A stretch of 64,000 bases of DNA from Pseudomonas marvdashtae (GTDB lineage: Bacteria > Pseudomonadota > Gammaproteobacteria > Pseudomonadales > Pseudomonadaceae). Positions 1 through 9,339 of the stretch are shown one piece after another. The stretch spans positions 2,820,001 through 2,884,000 of the forward strand of contig NZ_JABWQX020000001.1 in NCBI RefSeq assembly GCF_014268655.2, read 5' to 3'. The notes below the pieces were generated by a model. It made no database searches and had not been told where the DNA came from. It worked only from the letters and a program-made list of their open reading frames with translations. The first letter of the stretch is position 1. Each line of letters opens with the position of its first letter. The translations under genes and the position numbers were made by a program.

Positions 1-1182
1 GGCCTGCTCGGCGCGCCGATAGCCCACGCCGACTTCTTGGGCGACAGCAAAGCCAGCCTGGAGGCCCGCAACTTCTACTTCAACCGTGATTTCAGGCAAG
101 AGGGCGCTCGGGACAAGGCCGAAGAGTGGGCGCAAGGCTTCTTGTTGCGCATCGAGTCGGGGTACACCGCCGGCGCCCTTGGTATTGGCTTGGATGCCTT
201 GGGCATGGCCGGTTTCAAACTGGATTCCGGCGGCGGTACGGCGGGCACCAATTTGTTGCCCGCGGATTTGTCCGGCGGCTCCCAGGACCGCTACGGCGAA
301 GTCGGCCTGACCGCCAAGATGCGCCTGTCCAACAGCACCCTGAAAGTGGGAACGCTGCAGATCAAGGACCCGGTCGTGAACTCCAACGACACGCGCCTGT
401 TGCCGGGAACCTTCAAGGGCGGGCTGCTGAGCGTCCAGGAAATCGACCGTTTGAAACTGACCGCCGGGCAGCTCACCCAGATCAATTTCGTCGACTCCAC
501 CGACTACCAGGACATGACCGCCAACCGCATTGGCGGCACCAGCGACCGCTTCCAGTTCGCCGGAGCCGACTATCAGTTCCTGCCGAATTTCACCGCTCAA
601 TACCGGTATGGCAAGCTTGCGGACGTCTATCAGCAGAACTACCTGGGCTTCGTCCATACCCTGGATCTGGGCGCCGGGCAGTCGTTGAAAAGTGACGTGC
701 GCTATTCGCGCAGCACCGAGGACGGCAGTTTCCGCGCCATCGATAACCAGGCATTCGGTGCGCTGTTCACCTACAGCCTTGGCAGCCACGCCCTGGGCCT
801 GGGCTATCAACGCATGAGCGGCGACGATCCGTTCCCGTATATCTCGCGCAGCGATCCCTACCTGGTCAACTTCGTGCAAATTGGCGATTTCGCCAATGTC
901 GACGAGCGCTCCTGGCAGGCCCGGTACGACTACAACTTCGCCGCCCTCGGCGTGCCAGGGCTGACCTTCATGACCCGCTACATCAGCGGCGACAACGTCC
1001 AGCGCAGCGCCGCCGGCGAGGGCAAGGAATGGGAACGCAACACCGACATCGCCTATGTCATCCAGGACGGTACGTTGAAAGGGCTGGGTTTGAAATGGCG
1101 CAATGCAACGGTGCGCTCGAACTTCGGCAATGACCTGGATGAGAACCGGCTGATTGTCAGTTACACGATGGCGCTGTGGTGA
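1..1182 (+). CDS. OprD-family outer-membrane porin, 5' end outside window
   Basis: The frame is open from base 1 and ends at TGA 1180-1182, so the start lies upstream. The first codons read GLLGAPIAHA|DF, the end of a signal peptide with an AHA-type cleavage site. The mature part shows OprD hallmarks: EARNFYFNRDFR, WAQGFLLRIESGYT, KLDSGGG, LPGTFKGGLLSVQEID, FAALGVPGLTFMTRYISG, and a C-terminal beta strand ending in W (SYTMALW). OprD porins are substrate-specific 18-strand channels for small acids and peptides. It converges on the PhnD/C/E-type importer next door. It may be the outer-membrane entry for that importer's substrate, but this rests only on adjacency. Confidence 0.93.
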   Translation, partial: GLLGAPIAHADFLGDSKASLEARNFYFNRDFRQEGARDKAEEWAQGFLLRIESGYTAGALGIGLDALGMAGFKLDSGGGTAGTNLLPADLSGGSQDRYGEVGLTAKMRLSNSTLKVGTLQIKDPVVNSNDTRLLPGTFKGGLLSVQEIDRLKLTAGQLTQINFVDSTDYQDMTANRIGGTSDRFQFAGADYQFLPNFTAQYRYGKLADVYQQNYLGFVHTLDLGAGQSLKSDVRYSRSTEDGSFRAIDNQAFGALFTYSLGSHALGLGYQRMSGDDPFPYISRSDPYLVNFVQIGDFANVDERSWQARYDYNFAALGVPGLTFMTRYISGDNVQRSAAGEGKEWERNTDIAYVIQDGTLKGLGLKWRNATVRSNFGNDLDENRLIVSYTMALW

Positions 1183-1196
1183 CGCCCCGCTGGGCG
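1183..1196. terminator. Short hairpin between convergent genes
   Basis: CGCCC, loop CGCT, GGGCG lies directly after the porin stop and 5 bases before the stop of the convergent permease gene. There is no T-run, so it is a weak, possibly bidirectional terminator. Confidence 0.35.
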
Positions 1197-1200
1197 ACCA

Positions 1201-1968
1201 TCATGCCTTGACCCAGCGCTGACGGCTCCAACTGCTCAATGTGTCGACGGTGAAGACCAGCACCAACATGGCCAGGATCACCGTGCTGCCTTGGGCTTCC
1301 TGGAACAGGCTGAGGCTGACATAGAGCATCTGGCCCAGGCCGCCGGCACCGACAAAACCCAATACGCTGGCCATGCGTATGTTGTTTTCCCAGCGGTACA
1401 GCGTGTAGGCCAATAGCTGCGGCATCAGGTTGGGCAGGGTGCCGTAGCAAAAAGCCCAGAGCGCGCTGCCGCCTTGCAGGCGAATGGCGTCGGCGGCTTG
1501 CGACGGGGTGTTTTCCAGCGCCTCGGCAAACAGTCGGCCGAGCACTCCGACGGTGTGCAGGGCCAGTGCCAGCGTGCCGGCATTGGGACCGAGTCCCGCG
1601 GCGAACACCATCAACGCCGCCCACACCAGTTCCGGCACCGCGCGCAACGCGTTCAGCAACAGGCGCGACGCGCTTTGCAGGGGCCAGCCAAGTCGCCCGG
1701 CGGCAGGCAGCGCCAATGCCAACCCCAACACCGCCGCGAGCAGCGTGCCAACAGCAGACATGGCGATGGTTTCCAGCGCGCCGTGGCCGACTGCCTTCAG
1801 ATAGGCCGGGCTCAGGTCGGGGCTGAGGAAGCGTTGCGCATAAGCGCCCATTTGCTTGAGGTTGGCGTTGTCAGCCAACGCCCCCAGGTCGATGCTCAGG
1901 TAGGCAAACGAGGCAACGACCGCCGCGCCAATGCCCAGCAGCATCAGCGTGTTGAGCAAGCGATTCAT
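1201..1968 (-). CDS. phnE: PhnE-type ABC transporter permease (second permease)
   Basis: 255-residue inner-membrane permease of the phosphonate-importer class. About six hydrophobic segments are visible. The EAA loop region reads LENTPSQAADAIRLQGGS, and the PhnE signature [22 protein letters not shown] follows. Start ATG at 1966-1968 is chosen because it overlaps the upstream permease stop by four bases (ATGA), typical of translational coupling; an open extension to 2145 is out-of-frame shadow. It closes the operon 4431-1201 (binding protein, ATPase, permease, permease). It pairs with the other PhnE-like permease, probably as a heterodimer. Substrate is uncertain: phosphonate, phosphite or another oxyanion. 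Confidence 0.88.
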   Translation of the reverse strand: MNRLLNTLMLLGIGAAVVASFAYLSIDLGALADNANLKQMGAYAQRFLSPDLSPAYLKAVGHGALETIAMSAVGTLLAAVLGLALALPAAGRLGWPLQSASRLLLNALRAVPELVWAALMVFAAGLGPNAGTLALALHTVGVLGRLFAEALENTPSQAADAIRLQGGSALWAFCYGTLPNLMPQLLAYTLYRWENNIRMASVLGFVGAGGLGQMLYVSLSLFQEAQGSTVILAMLVLVFTVDTLSSWSRQRWVKA

Positions 1969-2792
1969 GCCAGCCTCCAACGCAGCAGGCGACTGAGCTG
2001 ATCGGCGAGCAGCACCAGTGCCAGGAACATCAGCAGCAGGCTGGCGACTTCTCCGCCGGCGAACATGCGCAACGACAGGTCCATTTGCTGCCCCAGGCCA
2101 CCCGCACCCACGAAGCCCATCACCACCGAGGCGCGGACGGCGCATTCCCAGCGATACACGGTGTACGACAGCAGCTCGGCGACGACGTTGGGCAGGATCC
2201 CGTAGCAGAATGCCGCGAGCCGGCCGCTACCAGCCTGCATCAAAGCGTGCGCCGGGCGCTGGTCGACCGACTCGTAGATTTCCGCGTAGACCTTGCCGAG
2301 CATGCCGCTGTAGGTGATGGCAATGGCCAACACCCCGGCGGTGGGGCCCAGGCCGACGGCGCGGACGAAGAGCAAGGCCCAGACGATTTCCGGCACGCTG
2401 CGCAGGAAAATCAGCAGGCCGCGTATCGGCCAACGCAGCCATTGTCCCCATTGACTGGGCCTACCGGCACGGTACGCAGCAGACAATGACAAGGCGCGGC
2501 TGGCCAGCAGGCTGGCCGGAACCGCAAACAGAAGCGCCAGGGCCATGCCGGCGGTGGCGATCGCCAAGGTCTGCAACGTGGCTTGCAGCAGCATCTCGAC
2601 GAACGCCTCGTCATGGGCCGGCGGCCAGAACGCGGCGACGAACCGGCCCATTTCGCTCTGGCTGTCGCTGGCCAGCAGCACGCCAAGGTTCAATTCGCTG
2701 AATCGCAGGCCTGGCCACAACAGGATAAGAGCCAAAAGGGCCATAAGCAGGCGAGGGCGGGCAGCCGGGTCCCGGGAGTCACGCTTCAGCAT
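1965..2792 (-). CDS. phnE: PhnE-type ABC transporter permease (first permease)
   Basis: 275-residue permease, paralogous to the next gene. It shares [24 protein letters not shown] with its partner's YRWENN...[10 protein letters not shown] motif and has an EAA loop around [19 protein letters not shown]. About six membrane segments are apparent, the first being [15 protein letters not shown]. Its start overlaps the ATPase stop by seven bases and its end overlaps the next permease by four. Two separate permease genes are usual for several PhnCDE1E2-type transporters. Substrate is inferred only from family. Confidence 0.88.
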   Translation of the reverse strand: MLKRDSRDPAARPRLLMALLALILLWPGLRFSELNLGVLLASDSQSEMGRFVAAFWPPAHDEAFVEMLLQATLQTLAIATAGMALALLFAVPASLLASRALSLSAAYRAGRPSQWGQWLRWPIRGLLIFLRSVPEIVWALLFVRAVGLGPTAGVLAIAITYSGMLGKVYAEIYESVDQRPAHALMQAGSGRLAAFCYGILPNVVAELLSYTVYRWECAVRASVVMGFVGAGGLGQQMDLSLRMFAGGEVASLLLMFLALVLLADQLSRLLRWRLA

Positions 2793-3583
2793 CGGGGGAT
2801 CTGCACGCTCGAGGATGGCGATGGACTCGACAAGGACGCCAGTTGTTCATTGGCATACAGCGTGTCGAGCTGCTTGCGGTCGACCGCCTCGGCCGGCAAA
2901 TCGAAGAGGATCTGGCCGTCTCGCAAGCCAATGATCCGGGAGAAATGTCCGAGGGCCAGCTCCACCGCATGCAAGCTGGTAACCAGGGTCACGCGATGTT
3001 CCCGCGCGTGTTGGCAAAGGACGCTAAGGGTGTGCTCTGCCAGCACCGGGTCCATCGCCGATACCGGCTCGTCCGCCAACAGCACCTCGGGCGCCTGATA
3101 CAGCACGCGGGCGATGCCGACCCGTTGCAGCTGTCCGCCGGACAACTGCTGGCATTGCGCGAACAGCTTGTCGTCCAGGTCCAGCCGGGCCAAGGCCGCC
3201 CGCGCTCCTGGAATATCCAGCGGGTGCAGCAGGTTCAGCAGGCTCTTGCCCATGCCCCACTGGCCCAGTTTGCCGGCCAGCACCGCCGTGACCACGCGCT
3301 GGCGCGGGGGCAGGGGCGGCGCCTGATGGATAAGACCGATGCGCGCGCGCAAGCGCTGACGCTGACGCGCCGAGAGTTCCCAGGCTGACTCGCCCAACAC
3401 CTGCACCTCACCCTGAGCCGGACGCAGGGCAGTGGCCAGCACATTGAGCAAGCTGGATTTGCCAGCGCCCGACGGGCCGATGATAGCCACCTGTTCGCCC
3501 GCGCCAATGTGCAGGTCCACGCCACGCAACGCCTGGGCGCCGTTGGCGTGAATCACGCTGGCCTGGGTCAGACGCAGTGTCAT
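2786..3583 (-). CDS. phnC: PhnC-type ABC transporter ATP-binding protein
   Basis: 265-residue ATPase energising the adjacent importer. Walker [10 protein letters not shown] is near residues 36-44, the signature [13 protein letters not shown] near 148-160, and Walker [13 protein letters not shown] near 166-177. A switch histidine follows (TSLHAVELA). The ATP-binding fold places it with PhnC. The start overlaps the binding-protein stop by four bases and the end overlaps the first permease by seven, so the four genes are one operon. PhnC-type ATPases also serve phosphite and putative selenate importers, so the name describes family rather than proven substrate. Confidence 0.9.
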   Translation of the reverse strand: MTLRLTQASVIHANGAQALRGVDLHIGAGEQVAIIGPSGAGKSSLLNVLATALRPAQGEVQVLGESAWELSARQRQRLRARIGLIHQAPPLPPRQRVVTAVLAGKLGQWGMGKSLLNLLHPLDIPGARAALARLDLDDKLFAQCQQLSGGQLQRVGIARVLYQAPEVLLADEPVSAMDPVLAEHTLSVLCQHAREHRVTLVTSLHAVELALGHFSRIIGLRDGQILFDLPAEAVDRKQLDTLYANEQLASLSSPSPSSSVQIPRC

Positions 3584-4431
3584 TTGAGCAGGTCGGCGGC
3601 GCGTGCGGCTTCTTCGATGCCCTTGTAGTTTTCAGGCTTGGTTTCGATGAAGCGGCTGGCGGCTTGCAGGTCGAGGATTTCCTTGTCCTTCGGGTTCGCC
3701 GGGTCGAGCGCCAGGAACGCCGCCTTGATCTTGGACGCCAGCGCCGGGTCGAGGGTGCCGCGCACGGTCCAGTTGTAATCGAAGTACGCCGGGGTGGTGG
3801 CAAATACCCTGACCTTGTTGGTGTCGACCTTGCCGGCAGCCACCAGTTTTTCCCAGACGCTGGCGTTGAGCACACCGGCATCGACCTTGCCCGCCTGGAC
3901 CCAGGCAGCGGTCGCGTCATGGGCGCCCGAGTAACCTACACGGCTGAAATAGCTTTCCGGCTTGATCCCGTCCTTGAGCATGAAATAACGCGGCATGAGG
4001 CTGCCCGAGGTGGACGAGATCGAGCCGAAGGCAAAGCTCTTGCCCTTGAGGTCGGCCAGGGACTTGACGGCAGGATCGGCGGTGATGAATTTGCTGGTGA
4101 ACTGGGCATCCTGCTCACGTTGCACCAAGGGAATGGCGTTGCCGGTCTTCAAGCGTGCCTGCACGAAGGTGAAACCACCCAGCCAGGCCAGGTCGATCCG
4201 GTCGGTGGCCAGCGCCTCGACCACGGCGGGGTAGTCGCTTACCGGTATGAACTCCACTTTCATGCCAGTCTGTTGCTCCAGATAGGCACCCAGCGGCTTG
4301 AACTTGCGCAGCAGTTCGGTCGGCGCTTCATCGGGGATCGCGCTGACCTTCAAGGTGTCGGCGGCCTGGGCCAAAATCGAGCTAAAGGACAGGGTCAAAC
4401 CGACGGCCAGGGCCAGGGTACGCTTGAGCAT
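3580..4431 (-). CDS. phnD: PhnD-like periplasmic oxyanion-binding protein
   Basis: 283 residues with a Sec signal peptide ([19 protein letters not shown], then AQA|AD). The mature protein has PhnD-family features: [17 protein letters not shown], a [14 protein letters not shown] segment at the ligand cleft, [12 protein letters not shown], and [18 protein letters not shown]. The family binds phosphonate, phosphite or phosphate esters. From memory the IPDEAPTEL and AWLGGFTF wording resembles a branch annotated as putative selenate-binding proteins, so selenate is a real alternative. It is the first gene of the minus-strand importer operon and is divergent from a LysR regulator of the AEP-associated type, which favours a phosphonate role. 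Confidence 0.85.
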   Translation of the reverse strand: MLKRTLALAVGLTLSFSSILAQAADTLKVSAIPDEAPTELLRKFKPLGAYLEQQTGMKVEFIPVSDYPAVVEALATDRIDLAWLGGFTFVQARLKTGNAIPLVQREQDAQFTSKFITADPAVKSLADLKGKSFAFGSISSTSGSLMPRYFMLKDGIKPESYFSRVGYSGAHDATAAWVQAGKVDAGVLNASVWEKLVAAGKVDTNKVRVFATTPAYFDYNWTVRGTLDPALASKIKAAFLALDPANPKDKEILDLQAASRFIETKPENYKGIEEAARAADLLK

Positions 4432-4711
4432 GAAAATCTCCGGTGCATGAAGGCAGGAATATTCAAGCGCCAGGCATCGGCCGGGCGCAGTGTGAGGGTA
4501 GACGAATAGAGGCGATTTTGATCGTTTCTACCGACCAGGTAAATCTCGACGAATTGCAATGCCGGGATCGTACAAGGTCAAACCAGTGATGCAAGCGGTT
4601 CTTTGAGGGAATTGGTTACCGCCCGAATACACAATTCCTCACCACGGCTGCAGGTTGCCCATTCATTATTTATAGTCGCTTGCCCCGTCACCTTTCTGGA
4701 GCGTCAACAAC
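4432..4711. promoter_or_regulatory. Divergent promoter region, PhnD-like / LysR
   Basis: 280 bases without a gene. It should carry both divergent promoters. GAATTG at 4609-4614 and CAATTC at 4632-4637 form a 6-bp inverted repeat in the LysR-proximal half and could be a LysR-type binding site. No clean sigma70 promoter or Pho box was picked out by eye. Confidence 0.35.
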
Positions 4712-5575
4712 ATGCTCAGCGCCGAGCTGAAGTCTTTCCATATGGTCGCTCGCCTGGCCAGCGTCACCCAGGCGGCGAAGAAACTCGGGCTCAGCCAGCC
4801 GACGGTCACCACGCAGATACGCAACCTGGAAGCCCAGTACGGCGTGGAGCTGTTCTTCCGGGGAGGCCGGCGCCTGACGCTGAGTGATGAGGGCGCACAG
4901 TTGCTGCCGATGGTGCAGAAGCTGTTGCAGCAGGAGGCCGACATCGATTTTTTCCTGCGCAACAGTGGCCAGGTGCAAGGCACGCTGCGCATTGGCGCCA
5001 CCGCCCCTTATTACGTGCTCGATATCATCAAGGGCTTTCGCGAGCAGTTTGCGCTTTGCGAAGTGACCCTGGAGATCGGCAATTCGCTGCAGGTCATCGA
5101 GGCGCTGGAAGAGTACCGCGTGGACCTGGCCGCGTCCTCGCAACTGGTCGAGGACGCGCGTCTGACGCGGTTGGTGTTGGGGCATGACCCCTTGGTGCTC
5201 GCCGTACACCGCAGCCACCCACTTGCCAGCCATGATCGTGTGCCGCCGAGCGCCCTGGCCGGGCACTGCCTGCTGATGCGCGAGAAAGGCTCGACCACCC
5301 GCACGCTCACCATGGCGCTGCTGCGAGAGGCGGGCGTGGCGACAGGCCCGCTGTTGGAGATCGGCAGTCGCGAGTCGATTCGCGAGGCGGTCCTGCGCAA
5401 CATCGGCATCAGCATCATCGCGCGTCATGAAGTGCCGGAGAACCCGCAGCTCAAAGTCGTTGAACTGGAGGGCGCGCCGTTGATCGCGGAATACCTTTAC
5501 TGTTTGAAAGAGCGCCGCCAGGCCCGGCTGCCCTCGGCATTCCTGGTGTTGGCACGAGCGACAACCGGCTCCTGA
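4712..5575 (+). CDS. LysR-family regulator, AEP-catabolism type
   Basis: 287 residues. An N-terminal winged helix-turn-helix (FHMVARLASVTQAAKKLGL, then SQPTVTTQIRNLEAQYGVEL) is followed by a substrate-binding domain from about residue 90. The SQPTVTTQIR recognition helix resembles LysR proteins annotated as associated with aminoethylphosphonate catabolism. It stands between two importer clusters, divergent from the PhnD-type operon and upstream of the AEP operon in the same direction. It is therefore a plausible activator of both, responding to AEP or a degradation product. No strong Shine-Dalgarno is seen before ATG 4712; the start rests on the family N-terminus. Confidence 0.88.
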   Translation: MLSAELKSFHMVARLASVTQAAKKLGLSQPTVTTQIRNLEAQYGVELFFRGGRRLTLSDEGAQLLPMVQKLLQQEADIDFFLRNSGQVQGTLRIGATAPYYVLDIIKGFREQFALCEVTLEIGNSLQVIEALEEYRVDLAASSQLVEDARLTRLVLGHDPLVLAVHRSHPLASHDRVPPSALAGHCLLMREKGSTTRTLTMALLREAGVATGPLLEIGSRESIREAVLRNIGISIIARHEVPENPQLKVVELEGAPLIAEYLYCLKERRQARLPSAFLVLARATTGS

Positions 5576-5694
5576 ACCCGCTACGCAAATTTGCCGATGA
5601 CACTATCGGCAGCTTTTAGCCAACTGCCATCAAGCCTTCGTACTGCCTGCCTACCATGACTCTCGTCGAGCTGACAGCTCATCGAGGTTACGTC

Positions 5695-6747
5695 ATGACA
5701 AGTACACGCTCCGTAGACATGCAGATACGCGACATCCACAAGGGTTTCGGTGCCTTCAAGGCGCTGGATGGGGTGTCGCTGGATATCGCCGCGGGTGAGT
5801 TGGTGTGCTTGCTCGGGCCGTCCGGCTGCGGCAAGACCACGCTGCTGCGCTGCATCGCCGGCCTGGAGCGACAGGACCGCGGGACGATCATGATTGGCGC
5901 CCGGGATGTCTCGACCCTGGCGCCCCAGGCGCGTGACTACGGCATCCTGTTTCAATCCTATGCGCTGTTTCCCAACCTGACGGTGGAACAGAACATTGGC
6001 TACGGTTTGGCCGGTAATGGCCGCGAGACGATTCGCGGGCGGGTCAACGAAATGCTCGACCTCGTCGGGCTGTGCGGCAGCGAGAAAAAATACCCGGGGC
6101 AGCTCTCGGGCGGACAGCAGCAGCGGGTCGCCTTGGCGCGTGCCTTGGCCCCGGCGCCGTCGTTGCTGCTGCTCGACGAACCGATGTCGGCCCTGGATGC
6201 CCGGGTACGCGAACATCTGTGCAGCGAGTTGCGCCAACTGCAAAAACGCCTGGGCGTTACCACGTTGATGGTCACTCACAACCAGGACGAGGCGATGTTG
6301 ATGGCCGACCGCATCGCGGTGATCAATCAGGGTCGCGTTGAACAATTTGCCAGCGCTCAACAGATCTACCGCGCACCGGCGACTGCCTTCGTCGCCGACT
6401 TTGTCGGGCAGGGCAACTGGCTGCCCTTCGAGCGCGGGCAGGATGGCCAGGTGCGCGTCGGCGGGCACCGCCTCAACCTGCATGGTGCTGACGCGCGCCG
6501 CAGCGGACGACTCTTTTGCCGTCCGGAAGCCGTACGGATCAACCCGTCGACGCCGGAAGACAATCTCTTCGATGCACAGTTGCGTGAGCTGACCTTCCTC
6601 GGCAACCGTTGCCGCTTGAGCTTTGAGCTGGACGCGTTGCCGGGCCACATGCTGCTGGCGGAGCTGGAGCCGCACGCCATGCCGCAGCTGACCCATGCAC
6701 CGCTGAAGGTCGCGCTGCCGTCCCACAGTCTCCAGGTGTTCAGCTGA
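5695..6747 (+). CDS. AEP ABC transporter ATP-binding protein (PhnT-type)
   Basis: 350-residue ATPase of the spermidine/putrescine-iron superfamily. Walker A GPSGCGKTT, signature [15 protein letters not shown], Walker B LLLLDEPMSALDARVR and the H-loop MVTHNQDEAM are all present. A C-terminal TOBE-like region starts near residue 240. ATG 5695 is preferred over 5656 because GAGG at 5684-5687 is well spaced. It opens an operon running to 11592 (ATPase, double permease, phnX, binding protein, FAD enzyme), the usual neighbourhood of the AEP importer variant. It supplies energy for AEP uptake across the inner membrane. Confidence 0.9.
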   Translation: MTSTRSVDMQIRDIHKGFGAFKALDGVSLDIAAGELVCLLGPSGCGKTTLLRCIAGLERQDRGTIMIGARDVSTLAPQARDYGILFQSYALFPNLTVEQNIGYGLAGNGRETIRGRVNEMLDLVGLCGSEKKYPGQLSGGQQQRVALARALAPAPSLLLLDEPMSALDARVREHLCSELRQLQKRLGVTTLMVTHNQDEAMLMADRIAVINQGRVEQFASAQQIYRAPATAFVADFVGQGNWLPFERGQDGQVRVGGHRLNLHGADARRSGRLFCRPEAVRINPSTPEDNLFDAQLRELTFLGNRCRLSFELDALPGHMLLAELEPHAMPQLTHAPLKVALPSHSLQVFS

Positions 6748-6748
6748 T

Positions 6749-8464
6749 ATGCAAGGCACGATGTCCATCAAGCCGGCCGTGTTGCAGCCACGCCAAGTGC
6801 CCGGTGATTTGCCAGACCAAGTGTTCATTCGCGGCGGGCAATGGCTGCTTCTGCTGTTGCTGGTACTGGCGGTACTGCTGCCTTTGCTCGCCATGCTGTG
6901 GCGTGCGTTCAGCGGGGACGCCAGCCAGGGCGGCGGCCTGCAGGCGGCGCTGAGGTTGTTCACCAGCGGCCATTTTCATTGGCTGCTTGGCAACAGCCTG
7001 ACGGCTTCGCTGACCGTCGCGGCAATCGTGGTGCCGCTGGCCTATGCCTTCGCCTACGCCTTGCAACGCACCTGCATCGTGGCAAAGCCGTTGTGGCGGG
7101 GCATCTCGCTGCTGCCGTTACTGGCACCGTCGATGTTGCCGGGCATTGCGCTGATCTATCTGTTCGGCAACCAAGGGCTGCTGCGCGGCCTGGTTACCGA
7201 CAATATCTACGGGTTCTGGGGCATCGTCCTCGGGCAAGCGATCTACACCTTCCCCCATGCATTGATGGTGCTGATGTCGGCATTGGCGTTGTCGGACGCG
7301 CGGTTGTTCGATGCGGCTGCGAGCATGGGCGCCTCGCCATCGCGAGCCTTTCGCAGCATCACTTGGCCCGGCAGCCGCCAAGGTGTGTTCGCGGCTTTCT
7401 GCCTGGTATTCACCCTGTGCATCACCGATTTCGGCGTGCCCGTCACGGTCGGCGGTGATTACCAAGTGCTTGCCTTGGAAGCCTACAAGGCTGTCGTAGG
7501 CCAGCAGCAGTTTGGCCGAGGGGCGCTGATCGGCGTGGTTCTGCTGCTGCCGGCGTTACTCAGCTTTGCGGTGGACGCATGGCTGCGTCGTAGTCAGCGC
7601 GACACCCTGAGCGGTCGAGCGCAGGTTTATCACCCGTCGCCGTCACGGGGCAGGGACGCTGCCTTCCTGAGCGTAACGGCCCTGATCTGCTGCGCGCTGG
7701 TCGGCGTGTTCGGCATGGCGGTATACGCCTCACTCGTGCAGTTCTGGCCGTATGACCTGTCGTTGTCGCTTGAAAACTATGCCTTTTCCGAGCTGCCCGG
7801 CGGCTGGCTGGCTTATCGCAATAGCCTGTTGCTGGCGCTGTGCAGCGCCTTGTTCGGCAGCCTGCTGATCTTCACCGGCACTTACCTGATCGAGAAAACC
7901 CGACAGAGTCCGCTGACCCGAATCCTGCGCTTGCTCAGCTTCGTGCCAATGGCCGTGCCCGGCCTGGTCCTGGGCCTGGGCTACGTATTTTTCTTCAACG
8001 TGCCGGGCAATCCACTGAACAGTTTGTACGGCAGCCTGGCCCTGCTGGTTGTTTGCACCGTCGCCCACTTCTTGACGACCGCGCACATGACCGCAAGCTC
8101 GGCCCTGCGGCAGCTCGACGACGAATTCGAAGCCGCGGCGCTGGCGCTCAAAGTGCCGCTGGCTCGCCACTTCCTGCGGGTGACATTGCCCATGTGCCTG
8201 CCAGCGCTGCTCGACATCATCCGTTATCTGTTCGTGTCGGCGATGACCACCGTCTCGGCGGCGATCTTTCTCTACAGCCCTGACAGCGTCCTGGCCGCAG
8301 TGGCCGTATTGAACATGGACGACGCCGGCAATGTCGGCGGGGCCGCCGCGATGTCCACGCTGATCCTGCTGACCTCGGCCGGTGTGTCGCTGCTGCTCGC
8401 GGCACTCTCGCGCCGGCTGCTGCGCCGTTCCCAAGCCTGGCGCCAGCAGGTGCCGGGTCTTTGA
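6749..8464 (+). CDS. AEP ABC transporter permease, fused two-domain
   Basis: 571 residues with two tandem binding-protein-dependent permease domains in one chain, roughly 60-290 and 340-570. About twelve hydrophobic segments are visible. EAA-like loops are seen at [18 protein letters not shown] and [17 protein letters not shown] single fused permease replaces separate PhnU and PhnV, as in the second class of putative AEP importers and FbpB/AfuB-type iron permeases. ATG 6749 starts one base after the ATPase stop; ATG 6761 has an AAGG just upstream and is an alternative. It lies between its ATPase and phnX. Confidence 0.88.
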   Translation: MQGTMSIKPAVLQPRQVPGDLPDQVFIRGGQWLLLLLLVLAVLLPLLAMLWRAFSGDASQGGGLQAALRLFTSGHFHWLLGNSLTASLTVAAIVVPLAYAFAYALQRTCIVAKPLWRGISLLPLLAPSMLPGIALIYLFGNQGLLRGLVTDNIYGFWGIVLGQAIYTFPHALMVLMSALALSDARLFDAAASMGASPSRAFRSITWPGSRQGVFAAFCLVFTLCITDFGVPVTVGGDYQVLALEAYKAVVGQQQFGRGALIGVVLLLPALLSFAVDAWLRRSQRDTLSGRAQVYHPSPSRGRDAAFLSVTALICCALVGVFGMAVYASLVQFWPYDLSLSLENYAFSELPGGWLAYRNSLLLALCSALFGSLLIFTGTYLIEKTRQSPLTRILRLLSFVPMAVPGLVLGLGYVFFFNVPGNPLNSLYGSLALLVVCTVAHFLTTAHMTASSALRQLDDEFEAAALALKVPLARHFLRVTLPMCLPALLDIIRYLFVSAMTTVSAAIFLYSPDSVLAAVAVLNMDDAGNVGGAAAMSTLILLTSAGVSLLLAALSRRLLRRSQAWRQQVPGL

Positions 8465-8481
8465 AAATCCTGGAGATAGTC

Positions 8482-9309
8482 ATGCATTACCAACCCCCTA
8501 CACACCTGCAGGCGGCCATTCTCGATTGGGCGGGCACTGTGGTGGACTTCGGTTCGTTCGCCCCGACGCGGATCTTCGTCGAAGCCTTCGCCAGCTTCGA
8601 CATCCAGATCAGCCTGGAAGAGGCGCGTGGCCCGATGGGCATGGGCAAATGGGAGCATATCCGCACCTTGTGCAATCAGCCGGCGGTAGCTGAACGTTTC
8701 CATCACCGCTTCGCACGTGCGCCAAGCGATGATGATGTGACCGCAATCTACCAACGCTTCATGCCGCTGCAGATTGCGAAAGTCGCCAACCATTCGGACC
8801 TGATCCCCGGCGCATTGGACAGCATTGCCGCGCTGCGCCAGCGCGGTCTCAAGATCGGCAGTTGTTCCGGGTATCCCAGGCAGGTGATGGACAAAGTCGT
8901 CGAACTGGCCGCGGCCAAGGGTTATCGACCCGATCATGTGGTTGCCACCGACGACGTTCCCAAGGGGCGGCCAAGCCCGGCGCAGGCGCTGGCCAACGTA
9001 ATTGCCCTGGGCCTGGACGACGTCGCGGGCTGCGTGAAGGTCGACGACACCGAACCCGGCATTCTCGAAGGCCGCAGGGCAGGGATGTGGACCGTGGCGC
9101 TGCGCTTTTCCGGCAATTTCCTCGGCCTCGACTGGGAGCAGTTCCAAGCCCTCTCGGCGCAACAGTTGGCGACCGAGCGTAGCCGCATCGACGGCTTGTT
9201 TGCCGCCTGCCGCCCGCATTATCTCATCGACACCATTGCCGAATTGCCCGCTGTGATTGACCAGATCAACGCGCAGCTGGCCCGCGGTGTATTGCCGTCG
9301 CATACCTGA
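8482..9309 (+). CDS. phnX: Phosphonoacetaldehyde hydrolase
   Basis: 275-residue HAD-superfamily enzyme that hydrolyses phosphonoacetaldehyde to acetaldehyde and phosphate. Motif I is [11 protein letters not shown] with the nucleophile Asp and the PhnX-type Ala/Gly. The Schiff-base lysine segment reads [15 protein letters not shown]. Motif II surrounds [11 protein letters not shown], and motif IV includes [12 protein letters not shown] 8482 is chosen over an open TTG at 8461 because GGAGA at 8472-8476 precedes it and the length then fits the family. It normally acts after PhnW transaminates AEP, but no phnW is present in this window. Confidence 0.96.
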   Translation: MHYQPPTHLQAAILDWAGTVVDFGSFAPTRIFVEAFASFDIQISLEEARGPMGMGKWEHIRTLCNQPAVAERFHHRFARAPSDDDVTAIYQRFMPLQIAKVANHSDLIPGALDSIAALRQRGLKIGSCSGYPRQVMDKVVELAAAKGYRPDHVVATDDVPKGRPSPAQALANVIALGLDDVAGCVKVDDTEPGILEGRRAGMWTVALRFSGNFLGLDWEQFQALSAQQLATERSRIDGLFAACRPHYLIDTIAELPAVIDQINAQLARGVLPSHT

Positions 9310-9339
9310 AAGCCTCACTGACTGACACGGAGCCGTACC

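Noticed and set aside
5581-6963. A 460-codon minus-strand open frame over the AEP ATPase gene
   Set aside because: Shadow of a gene with complete Walker and signature motifs.
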